From contig CM034546.1 of NCBI GenBank assembly GCA_020055645.1, forward strand, positions 116,424,375 to 116,488,374: a DNA stretch of 64,000 nt, given 5' to 3'. The position numbers and the translations under genes are program-made. The notes below the pieces were generated by a model that was given only the letters and a program-made list of their open reading frames with translations, searched no databases and had not been told where the DNA came from. Positions 51,291 through 63,225 of this stretch are shown here, in pieces. The DNA is from Tomocerus qinae. Lineage: Eukaryota > Arthropoda > Collembola > Entomobryomorpha > Tomoceridae. Positions within the stretch are counted from its first letter, which is position 1. Every line of letters starts with the position of its first letter.

Positions 51291-54200
51291 TCTGCTGCTT
51301 TATGGTATCACTATATTAATAGATATACCCATGTTACCCATGTTAAAATATATTTTCAAAAAGTTACATAATTTTCTTAAAAATACACAGAGAAATTGTG
51401 TATTAAATCACCACTACTACAATTGAATATTACACAGATGAACTTTATTAGATGCATAAGATAATTTTTTCTATAAATTGTATTTTTTACCGTATTAAAA
51501 CCAATTTTATATATTAGCAAGGAATAATTTTTGGCGTGCACAAATAGAAACTTTACTAATTTCGGAGTTCTCATTTTAGAATTGGAATATTCTACAAAAT
51601 CACATCTTTTTAAATAGTAGATCCTAAAACCCCTAAAAGGGCATTATCAAACAGCTGTATAAAATTATTTCTTTCCCTTTCTGAAATACTAATTCAGGAG
51701 ATTTGACAGATGACTTTCGATATCATTGATGCTAAAATCTTCTACAAATACCTATTTATGAATGAAATCGTAGAAATACAATTTAATAAACGCCCTTTTA
51801 AAATGTTTATGTTACCTACTTGACAGAAGTAGTGTATTTTAAAACTAAATAAAAAAACTTCATAATCAGGATCGACCCCATGCATATTAAATTTTCTTAT
51901 TTCTCAGAGAATACACGTATAAAAGTGTGATGAGCTCTTAAAGTTCAAAGTTTGAATGTCCATATTGAAGTGATGAATTAGCAGATTTCATTCATTAAAA
52001 TATTGGATGTAGGTAGTTAAAAAGCGTTAGTACTTAATTAAATAGCAGTAAAGACAGGAGCAGGAGTTTTTATAGCAGGAATTGAGCGGGCGTAATAGTG
52101 GCGTTTACAGAATAACGTTACAATAAAAATAAATGAGCTGTTGGAGCGATAGTTGGAGTCAGAAGTGTAACGGTTTCACATCATAAATTCATTCATCTTA
52201 ATAGATACAGCGATGATAATATCAAATCATAATTCATAAGAAAACAGGTCTAGTGAAGCAACTTATTAAATCATCATAAGGATATCCTGCAGTGAATAAA
52301 TCGCAAGAAAATTAACTTGATATTTATTTAATATTCTCCTAACTAACCACGCACAGAGTGCAATAACATTTAATACACATTTCACTTATAATTCATCCGA
52401 ATTACAGATGCTAGCCTCATATGTCATGTAGGTAGTCTATACTACTACGAAGCAGATGCTAAGTGCAGACAGTGGCAACATTAACACAAAGCATGGTCAA
52501 TGGTAGTGGTTATGTAGTATTTACAATGATAAGGTTTTATTACTTACTAGAATGATATCAAATTGTAATGTAGCAGGTAGATTAACTCGGAATGAGCACA
52601 GCAAAACAACTAATGAATGCGATAAGATACACAATACACAACATGAATATCTCCATACAAGTATCCTATATAATACACCCATACGCTACAGATTAAGTAA
52701 TTATTTTATTCTGCTCAATAGCATAGGGGATGCTACACGATGTAAAGATGCAAACCAAGGCAATCCACTTTTAAGGTGCTCCAGTACACTAAAACATTGC
52801 TTCTAGAGTGTCAGTATTATTGTACGGATCCACGTATAATAAGCTACCTATCGTGTACTCTGTTGTGTTTCTAATCTTAATCCTCCAAGGTGGTCCGGTG
52901 CACTCAAACAAATACTACATTTCTACAACCAGACAAAAAACAAATCCATCTGATTTTCCTAGACTTGTACTTACCGTTTATTTTTCCTCCTAGCCAATAA
53001 ATTGTTCCCAAATGAACAATGCAAAATACATGCTTACATAATACATTGCAACGACAGTAAACAAATCCTAATTGCACAGCATTCCAGTCTAAACTCACAA
53101 TGCACTCGTTTGTGGTAATTATACCTAATAAAACTCGTCTTCAAATTCCTTTATTTATGCACGTAGAATTATGGAGATTCAATTACATCTTCGCTTAAGC
53201 CAATTACATAGTTTGAAATGAATCTTCTTAAATTAACTGACAGGATGAGGGAAATGGGAGTACTTAAACGAGAAAGTAGGTACTTAATAATGCATTGCAC
53301 TATGCATACAAACTGCACGGAAGAGTAAGGCAACTAAAGATAACAACAAAAGTCAAAAAAGTCTTGGAAAAGTTTACAAAAACAAAGTTTGAAGTACAAG
53401 TAGTAGAGTCGGCATTCAGTCACAGTTATCACTCTTCTTTTCAGACGAACTCAGCTTCTGAACAATCTTCGCAGCAACTTGGGCATGATAATAGAATGTT
53501 CCACTATCATTATCACGATCTCAACTTTTTCTTACGTTCTCTACTCTTTGTCTTGTCTTTGTGACTGAGTGAACAGAGAACACACGTCACGCTTATTTTC
53601 TGAAGAATTTCCTTACCTTCTGCAAACTCAGACCATGCAGAATAAAAATTTACTATTCTTACTACAACTTGAAGTATACAAGTTTCTTATTCCATAGACT
53701 CTATCATACAACAGTGGTATCGGTAGTTGCTGTTGCTACACATATCACATACATTTACACAGAAAATGCTAACATAGGACAAACTTGTACAATATTGGAT
53801 TCTCTCGTTTATCGATATTACAATATTTCATAAAGGAAAAAAAATTTTAGCTTATTTTTTGGTATATCTTAAAACTCGAATCCACCCGGATTTTGGTAAA
53901 CCAAAAAAGTTTTTTATGATTATATACAGAATGTGTAGATATTCTTGGCGAATTAAAATTTTGCTGTAAGAATAGTATTGATCTAATTCAGGCATAACAA
54001 GAAATATTTGATTACAAATGCCTTTGTATACAAATTAAAATAAAATAACCGTACTGGAGTGTTTGTACACGTGTAAGCTATGAATCTGGTTTTGCTTGCT
54101 TTCAAAGTGATTAAAACAGCATAATATATTAGATATTTCATAAGTACGCTGTACCGTGCAACTTGTGCCTCTATCACTGTTTAATATACTCAGACATTAT

Positions 54201-55100
54201 TATATATGTACTACTACGGAGCCTTTTTAATGATAAGGTGTGTATTAGTTGTAGCATAGGAAGTCAGAAAACGAAGCAACAGCTGCTTGCTGGTTCACGA
54301 CCATGGCATTTACTCCTGAAACAGATAAAAATCATAAATTATTAGCATATAACTTGCAAAGAGAGTTTATGTACTCCAATCGTATTAGGTTGTAGTTGTA
54401 GGTAGGTAGCTTTTTAATTGACTTGTTGGTAGTTAATAGATAGGGTTGTGTATTTTAATTAAATCCTATTTGTAATGTGTAATTTAATTGAAAGAAGTAA
54501 TTTTACACATGCAATTGTACATGCTGAATGAAATTAATGTTTCGTCTTCCATTTCCATTCATTTAATCTTCCTCCACTCACAAAAACAGTATGATGAATA
54601 GAACACGGCAATTCGCGTTTTAATAACGCTAGAATTACAACTACTAACCACATTTGAGGGTATTATAGGAATTTTTAGTATTTTTGTCCTAATATTACTT
54701 TAGTGTTAGTGTGTAGCACAACAAAATAGGTTTCATGACATTTACATTAAATTTCTTGGACCTTAGTCCCTTAGCAAGAAAGTTTGTTATACTTAAAGTG
54801 CAAACAATTAAAGTAAGCATCTGTTATTGCACCTTTTAATGTCTTAGGCTTAGGAATTGCAATAGCAAACAACTGGTACTGCATGGCCTGCATAATTGGA
54901 CACTTGTGCCTACACCAATGTAGTTGTATTTGAATAATTTTTTAAGCTTTAATAAGTATATTATTTACACTATAGTATAGTATTTACACTTGAACAGTCT
55001 GTGTCCTACATAAACAGATTCGAGTTGCATTCATTTTTATGAAATAGGACTGAAGGCATGAAAGCTCGTTTGGACTATTTTGTTCTTAGTGTTGCAAATT
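51291..55100. other. Balanced AT-rich tract
   Basis: AT-rich DNA with weak asymmetry at most (G-leaning near 52010-52170, C-leaning near 52600-52980). Frames up to 89 codons (53295-53564) lack recognised motifs. No repeat or RNA gene is supported. Confidence 0.5.
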
Positions 55101-55106
55101 AATGTA

Positions 55107-55116
55107 GACCACCCTG
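55107..55116 (-). mobile_element. Possible solo transposon terminus
   Basis: GACCACCCTG followed by TA resembles the right end of the foldback element (GCCCACCCTG then TA) and the CAGGGTGG start seen in many arthropod mariner-like elements. No matching opposite end was found nearby, so this is at most a decayed or solo end. Confidence 0.35.
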
Positions 55117-56579
55117 TATTGCATTGTGTACGTGTTCTAGATCAGTTGGACAAAAACTGTCTTGTCTATATTTCTCAATACCATAAATGCGCAATGTAAA
55201 TCGCCGAGCCTTGGTTTTGCGGTTCTTGAACTGCATTCAGCTGCATCGCGTGTGGTTGGTTGTGTTGATTCTTTTTTTGTCCCCCAACTATTGAGTTTTA
55301 GTTTTTATCTCTGTATATGCAACATTAGAGAAACAAACACTTATTTATACCTATTCTACACAACTACCTAAACAGTTTATTGTCCTTCGGATTTCAATTC
55401 ACCTGCATATGTGCAATTTTATTACAATAATTCATGTACAGCTACATTTTAGAATCTAAATTTATACACACCAATTTATATAATCTGAGTTGACAGGTAT
55501 AGAAATAATGACATCAAAAACGCCTTCATGCCGCAAGTATCTTAATTATGTAGTAAAATTTGGAAATGTATAGTATTCCAGGAGAAAGTTATCTGTAAGG
55601 GCCATAAATTTAGGAACTATTCCATCAAAAAAGGCTGTCATCCTTTCCCCTTCTTTCTGTCAGCAATACAGAAAAAGGCAGCACCTGAAATGTGGTAAGA
55701 AAAGAACAAAATAATTAAAACGGTCCCCTCAAGTCTCCAGACTATATATAGGCATCCGTGCATAGCAATATATTGCTCATAGATAACTGCATAAGACCAT
55801 TATACAACACTTACACTATATTGGCGTGAATTTAAATATAGTTCTCCGCTTGTAGAGGATGAAATTATAACTTACATCTATACACAAAAAAGTACGTATT
55901 TCAAAGGCGTTTAGTATAGCAAGTAAAGGCAATCGCCTGTATAATCTAACTGTTTTTTGGGTGTACTCACTTAGGTTGGGAGGTAAAAATGTAGCAAAGG
56001 TACATTAGATAGGAATTAACATTTCTCATAAACATGCATTTCTACATCTGTTAGTAGGTAATAGGGGAATATAGACTGTCTTATGCTCCCTACTTAACCA
56101 GTATTATTCTTGTAGTACAGGATCGACAAACCATAATATAAATTTCTGTACATGAAATGTAACTCCATTGGATTCAAGTTCAGAGAATATTATGTAATAA
56201 TCATATATCTCTTTGGAAGCACTTGCACGCAGAGTGTTGTAGTTGTAAGTGTGAGTACAAGACTCTGTTACAGTGAGAACTGAACGAGAATACGGCGGTT
56301 TAGAGAGAAGCCCCATAATACTCAAAGGGTCATAAATTTCCCTGGTGATCCAGTAGAATTTCATTTAAAACCATTATTTCATACTGGCACTTTACTTTAC
56401 ATTACGAGGTTCACCAGTAGTGCTTACAACCCACTCCTATACCTATAGGTAAAAAAAGGAATCGACAACACATGTCTTATATACAACATAGCACTATTCT
56501 GTAACAAAAGTGATATATCTAATATGATGTTACTTAAAATATTAACACCTAAACCTGTTTTATTAGACTTCAAATACAG
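55117..56579. other. Unassigned AT-rich spacer
   Basis: Balanced AT-rich DNA. Frames of 69 (55162-55371) and 86 codons (minus, 56104-56364) are unrecognised. Confidence 0.5.
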
Positions 56580-56812
56580 TTTATAATTAATTACCGTATG
56601 ACAACACATCATCAATGAACATTTCCATCTGCAAATGTCGCTTCTGTAGTTGTGAATAAAATTGCTTCAAAGGAACTCAGATTTGTAGCTATCAATTTAC
56701 AATTGATTATTGTATGAGAACACTCTTCTAACGGGTATCTGCAAATGACGCTATTGTAATTATTGGTTGTAGATAAAATTACTTTATAGAAACTCAGGTT
56801 AGTACTAGCTAG
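56580..56812. repeat. Diverged ~110-115 bp tandem duplication
   Basis: The phrases TTATAATTAATTACCGTATG (56581) and TTACAATTGATTATTGTATG (56697) open two similar segments. ATCTGCAAATG recurs at 56627 and 56737, followed in both by (T/A)CGCT, then ATAAAATT(G/A)CTT and AACTCAG. Spacing at the box is 110 bases. The copies are clearly diverged, so the event is older than those at 22 kb and 45 kb. Confidence 0.8.
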
Positions 56813-57720
56813 TAAACATAGGAAATAAAATATTGATAACGAAGAAACCGAGTTTCATTTAATTAAGATCTTATCGGGAACATTTACTCCTAACACAAGT
56901 TGCATTATACATGAGTGCAGTTGCAAGTATCAAAATAGAATGGGTAGGCACTGGGCATGTATCCTGAGTAGTTAATTCTATTTACAGATAATATAGTGTT
57001 CCTTAAAAAGACAAGGCCTATTAAATTTAGCAAACAATCTCTGTTACTGTTTCTTACAGTACATTCATAGCTACTAAGTATGCCTTACAACATTGGAGGA
57101 CTATACACAACTCCCGTTTCCATCTGTATTTTCGGTGCTCTGTGTACAGAGTAGGAACATCCTGGCTTGCGCTTACTCTCAAAGTTTACAGTACCATCTT
57201 GTCTTAGCGAATGATCAACACTTTGGCTTTCATAGTACGAGGGCGATTTAGTGCAAAGGCAATAAATAACAAAGTGCAGATATGCTTTGTCGCCTTGTTA
57301 TCACTACATCCATACTTAACTCATCCTTAACTATAAATAATAACTGCCTTTAGCAATATGCGTGTAATGTGCTTTTTGTCTACTTTATGCCCACATTTAA
57401 CAATCCGTTGCATTCAATACTATTCTTGCTAACAGGGTCATATCTGGTTTTGTTGCAAGTAAATCTACGGGCCATCACTCGCAATCGACGGAAATTAGTT
57501 TAAATTCTGTAACCCAAAAAATGAACTGGAATCCTGCGACCTGAACCATTTCAATTATAGATATATTTATAAATTGAATAGACATGACAACTGACGCTAA
57601 ATCTTGTACATTTTATATTAAATTCAATACATATTTTCAGATGTGCATTTATAAATTTTTTTGTATTACGATACGTATAAATTAATAAATTAAAACTTAC
57701 TCTATGTGATAAATCAAGTA
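56813..57720. other. Unassigned AT-rich spacer
   Basis: Balanced AT-rich DNA. Nothing is recognised. Confidence 0.5.
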
Positions 57721-58440
57721 GCAGGTAGAGTGTAGATATTTTCTGGATATTTAATTTGGATATTTCCGCTGTTATCTTGAATGCAATGGAGGGTTAATGT
57801 ACTGGGTTTGCTTAGAGCAAATCTTTAGACCGAAATCATCCACTGGATCAGTATCTCCCTCATGCAGTATTTATTTGTGTGATATGAAGTAGATGCAGGA
57901 GGTTGGAGAAGGATGTAATCTGCAAATGCTATGAAAGAAGTGAAAGATATTGAGTTGGCTGGGTGGGGTATCTTCTACTTATCTATTGGTTTGTAGAATC
58001 ATATATGTACTATTATATTATTGGTTTACATACCTATATGTAGAAGTTCATAGGAGAATCAGTTGTTCGCTACAGTTTGGTTTGGATCTCTTCGGGATCC
58101 CTTCCCCTGGGTTGAATATATTTTCAAGTTTAGCTTGATAGATTGGCAGATTTATTGCGCTCTAGTAAGGCGACATCACATCGCTCTTCAATTTATTATG
58201 CAATGCTTTCCTCCTAAGGCATGTCAATGCATTGAAATTCTATCCTATCGGAGAAATATCTGCATTTCATCTTCAAGGGTGCTACTCCATCCATTTGACA
58301 TGATCCATTCCTTCGCTATTGCCATCCTTGCGCCCTAAATAAACAAAAGTGTTATAAGTTGTCTACCCACACAGATATAGGTACTTGCTAAATATATTCA
58401 TACATTACCCAATATTATACATACTATGTCAATATTAAGA
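57721..58440. other. Strand-asymmetric island 21
   Basis: G-rich from about 57720 to 57975 (GGAGGTTGGAGAAGG, GGCTGGGTGGGG), turning C-leaning after about 58090 and clearly so from 58200 to 58440. The 91-codon frame at 58063-58338 is unrecognised. Confidence 0.5.
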
Positions 58441-59689
58441 AACATTACACAGAACGCTCTTACTAATATAATATTTATTATTATACGGATTAGAGTATTA
58501 CATGAACACAACCTACTACTACAAGTACACTACTACTTGTCGATATACTCTAATATAATATACTAATAAATACAATAGACATTACTTGGTACATTTACCA
58601 CAGTCATTGTCATCATTACAAAAAGCATACCAACATTATAATATTTACGTGCTATATAATACCTCTACACTAAATCAAAATACTAGTATGGTTCTTTAAA
58701 CGTAATGTAAAGCAGCAATAGTGAAGTTAAAAAAATAATTTCGTTCCGCTACTACTGCTCGAATAAACTATTCTTAGCATTCGAGTAGTATAGAGATAGA
58801 CTCTATTACAATGCTTACACGAACTGGTGCACATGGAAATGCATATAAAGTTCTATGTAAATTCGAACCTATCCTTCCTCTCAGAGTTTCAATTCAAATT
58901 TACTTTATGCGTATTCATGCACGAGTGTACGTATAGATAGTCCGTACATAAGTGCCTACGACTTGCAGAGTAGTCTTGTCTACCATTTCTCTCTGTGTTC
59001 GGGCTTTTAATTAATTTTGAAATTCAAAGCTGCGTAGATGCAGACAGAACTGAAATAGAATGCATAGAATTGAATTGAATGTCAGCTTGTCAACTTGAAG
59101 CATCCATGCTTAAATTGCATTTTACGTCCAATGGAAAACTCAAATGGCTGACACATAACATGGCATGGCAATTCTCTGCTACAGAACATATTATAGCATA
59201 TGTATTCACGCTCATGCAAAATACAACCAAAGGGGATCACATCCCAGTTTGGACCAGACCAACTTTATTGTAAACTACTACTACATATTGAACATTCTGT
59301 TCTATTTTATTGTGTAAATTCACGTCTCTGTGGCTCCTCAAATGCCATTTTATCCAATTAATCTTCTGAAGGGACTTTTTTCACAAAGGGGAATCCTCCT
59401 TGCTGATTTGCATATTATATTGAATTGTGGCATTTTAATTGCAAACCAAGCTGTATGTAACGATTTACTATTTAAAACATTGACAACTAGCATTTCATAT
59501 CTCGAATCAAAATCATAGCAATAGATTGGCCATAGACACTTTTAATGGATAATAAAATTATGTGTAAATGTTGTTAGGTACTATATAAGTCTGAAAATCA
59601 CGAAGGCTCATGATACTATTGCGACTATTTTCAGTAGTTATAGAAGATTTCAGAGTGCTTAAACAGTGTGCGATAACCTTAATATTGCA
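58441..59689. other. Unassigned spacer
   Basis: AT-rich DNA with ACTACTAC words near 58505-58535 and otherwise balanced. No gene is recognised. Confidence 0.5.
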
Positions 59690-60450
59690 GCAGTGATTTG
59701 GAAGGGCATCTGATAAGGGAATCTGTCTGAGATCACATCAGAAAAAATTAAGGCGATTTTGGGGGGAAATACATTGGTTGATGAAATGAAGATCCTCGGA
59801 ATAAATATTTGAGAGGAAATGGAAAATCTCTGGAAGAGTAATAGGCAGGGGGCTGCTGAGTGGTTGGAGATGAAATGTGGATATGGGATCAATCTCTCCT
59901 TCCTCATCTCAGCCGATATGATCTGGACGTAAAGAAAGTGATGTGATAGCGAATCGAATTATCAAAAACTGAGCTCCTATCATTTCCGTTCGTTTCTCGC
60001 TGTGTCATAGACATGTCTCCATATAGTATTATTGTGATTGTGTTTCGAGTAAAGGAGCTAAAGGACAGAGCATCATTCCGTGATGGCATAGCATTGCTTC
60101 CTCTCTGGAGTATATGAGTACCCACCACGGCTAGAGCCGACTCCTCTCTCAACGTCAAACTTCAATAGAACACAAAAAATTCAGTCCTAGACTGCTGTGC
60201 TCTGTTCCGTTGTGCTTTATTCTTTCTTCTCTGCCAGGGATACTCATTCCCACTTCCAAATTGTGTTGCGTTGTACATATTCCATCTGGAGCATCCTACA
60301 AACAGCCCAACTCCTTATATAATATCAACACAATAGCTATAGGTAGAAAATATTGTATCTATAGAAGAGAATATATCGATAGATACTCGGAAGATCATCT
60401 TTTTATCTCCGTCTAACTAACTCAGTTTGCTGTATATTCCATTCTTTTGT
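59690..60450. other. Strand-asymmetric island 22
   Basis: The left arm (about 59690-59900) is strongly G-rich (TTTTGGGGGGAAATAC, GGCAGGGGGCTGCTGAG). The DNA is mixed from 59900 to 60120. The right arm (about 60120-60420) is C-leaning. Frames of 82-84 codons on the minus strand are unrecognised. Confidence 0.5.
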
Positions 60451-61259
60451 ATTTTGTAAGCATTGTACTATCTAGTAGCATGGAGAATTGCTTTGTATTC
60501 CACAATTTGGCTGTGATGTTCCTAAAAATGAGGATGGATTACTCCCTCGGAGGGATCCGTTCGTTACTATGCTAAGCATTCGTCACTCCTCAAATTTGAG
60601 CAAAGGTCCTGTTTATCCCAATCGAGAGGCAAATAGACATACTCTTCATCTCCGTCGGGTGAGACACAATTGTCCTCCGCTACGAAATAAGAATGTGGGA
60701 ATATTCCCGATGAATCATACTGGAGTGAGATCTAAGCAATTGCTTTTAATCTTCTCCAATCCATCGAGCCTAGCATTTTCAGACAGCAATCTATAGATTC
60801 TAAATAAGAACTATATCAGCAAAATCAGCATTGCCAATTACCAGAATACATACATATCAAAATACTAGAGATCTATTCCTAGTAAGTGTAATCCCGGTCA
60901 GATAGCATGAGTCTTTTTCTCCAGACTACATTGGATTTTATAATATGTTAAGTCCAACGCTGTATTCATTGCAAGGGGTTGTAAATTTTTGTGTATATTC
61001 AATAATCTTCGAATTAAAAATAGTTCTTAATTATTACGCCATATTATTTGGTTTTTTCAAACATTTTAAATTTCTATGATTTCATTGTAGATGTATATTT
61101 AGAAAAAGTTGTACTCATTTTTAAGTAAATGTAACACAACATAAAATTTAACCGTTTTATTAGAATGTTTAGCACTGTCGATTATCCTTATAAGTAGATT
61201 CAAGAGTTCCTAGCGTCTAAGAAATAATCTTCACACTGCAGTTTTGTTAATGACAATTT
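60451..61259. other. Unassigned spacer
   Basis: A 102-codon plus frame (60488-60796) has an ordinary amino-acid mix but no motif I recognise. The rest is AT-rich. No element is assigned. Confidence 0.45.
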
Positions 61260-61965
61260 CATAATATTAGGTATGTTATAGTTGCTGTGCGTGTAGAAAG
61301 GAAGTATAGACAGTTTATTTCGAGCTGTGTCATAGTATGATTTGTAAGGTATGTGGTGTATGCGTGTAGTAATAAGTGAAGTGTGTGAGTCTGTGTAGCT
61401 AGCTGAGTGACGTTGTTGGGATGGCGGAGGGCAGTGCAGTGTCTCGGAGAAGTTTGGCATGGCAAGTTAAGGCAATGCAACGAAGGAACCCCCTCTGCTC
61501 TGCTTTCCTCTTGTCGAAATAATCAATCTTTGTCCAAATGCTACTCCTTCCATCCATCGCCATTGCATGAATTTTTCTTTCCTTCTCAAAGCAATGCACT
61601 ACATAACCTAGGATAGCGCGTTGTTAATACAGGGAAGGCAGAGTAGGTAGCTCCATGCCATACATACATACACGGCAGAGTAGAAATGAGTATAGGGACG
61701 GAGAGTTACGTACGCGCCTGGCCCTTAATGTTCCTCTGCCATTATTTATCTTGTCTTGTCTCCTTTTCTCCTCCTGTCCCTGTCCTTGTCGCTTTCCCTG
61801 ACTCAACTAACTCAACTCATGCCATCAGCTCTACATTGCCCTACCTACTTACTACTTCATTTCTCTTCTCTAACAAACTCTTCACTCCACTATTACAACT
61901 ACTCACAACTAAAACTCTATATGCAACCGTCTTCATACTATTTTTTCATTAAGAACTATGCTTAA
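61260..61965. other. Strand-asymmetric island 23 (strong)
   Basis: 61261-61440 has G 61 and C 14 by hand count; 61741-61920 has C 62 and G 10. The switch is near 61465-61490, with a less skewed middle (61490-61740) that includes short G-rich words near 61640-61700. ACTCAACTAACTCAACTCA lies at 61801-61819. Several overlapping frames of 60-88 codons exist on both strands, and none is recognised. Confidence 0.72.
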
Positions 61966-62535
61966 AATTTACTAAAAAATTGCACCTATCATAATACATG
62001 CTGACTTTTCGCAGATTTCAACTAAGAGCAATTAAATAGCAAAATTGGCGTACGTCAAAAATTACTATTTACATGTATGCCTGCTTACAGACTACAGATA
62101 ATATGTTTGAATTCCGAATACAGAAAATAAAATAGTATGAATATAATTAATTCAAGAGAAGCATTAGATTGTGTTTGTAAGTTGAGTTGATAGTGACATT
62201 CATGTTAATATCTTGCTAGTTACATTCTTTCATTTAATACAGAGCTATCGTAGTAATTTATTTCGAGTTAAATAAACAAATAAAAAATTACGCCATACAA
62301 ACAAAGAGCTGTGCCAGTTAAAACTGTTCTGTTTAATTGAAATGAATTATCGATTGTTATAAATTGAGTTGAGTCCTTTCTGCATTTCCAATGTATCTTT
62401 AAAGCTGAGGAACACTTGCAGAAGTATTAAAGTATTGGCTAAAGATGATTTATTAAGTGTGATATTGCAAAGAAAGAGTCCAGTTTAGCTAAAAAGACAG
62501 TTGTAAATTTACGGCCAAAAACGTAACAAGTAGAA
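61966..62535. other. Unassigned AT-rich spacer
   Basis: Balanced AT-rich DNA with nothing recognised. Confidence 0.5.
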
Positions 62536-63225
62536 ACTGAATATTTCACGCAGGATGTATCTAGTATTAGAGTGCAGTTTGTGGCAACGGTAAAAGACAA
62601 AAGAGTGTGGCAGTAGCAAAACGATAAAGATAGTTTGTTGTCTGAAAGGCATAGAGTGTATACGGACTGTGTAGCATGTATGTAGTGGAATAATATAATA
62701 GGGAACCGATAGAGTGAATAGTAGATGGATAAGGAAGAAAACAGACGTGGCTATAGTGTAATAGGTAGACGAAGGCAAGGCGGTGGCCATATAATACTTA
62801 ATGTCTATTAGGGTCATAAAATTAAGCAAAATGACTCGTTTGGTAGGGTTTATCTCAGCTCGGGCTATTTAAACGACCATAACTGCCTTGTTAACAACAT
62901 ACTTACTCTTTTACTAGCTCTGCTCTCGTCTCTGCGTTATTCTGGTCTATCCAATGCAATACTCGACTCCACACGAACATATATCTTTGGACGTTTGAGC
63001 CAGTAGTTGAGTCAACTCGAGGAGTCTTGTAGCCTTCTTAAACACATTATCTCTTTTTATGCGTTCACTTCACAATCCTCCGTTCTTCTGTGCTTTCCGC
63101 TCCATTGTATTCTATACTAGTTCTGCTTACAGTTGAATACTTTGAATTCTACTTTGCACGTATACCTATTGCAACTGCATTATCATATACATAGAGCATT
63201 CGTAAATATAATACATTTGTGTGCG
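62536..63225. other. Strand-asymmetric island 24
   Basis: G-rich from about 62540 to 62820 (GTGTAG, GTAGTGG, GGTAGACGAAGG) and C-rich from about 62870 to 63180. The switch is near 62830-62865. A 106-codon minus frame (62509-62829) is unrecognised. Confidence 0.6.

Noticed and set aside
60488-60796. 102-codon plus-strand frame with a balanced amino-acid mix.
   Set aside because: No family resemblance that I can name and no supporting splice or promoter context.
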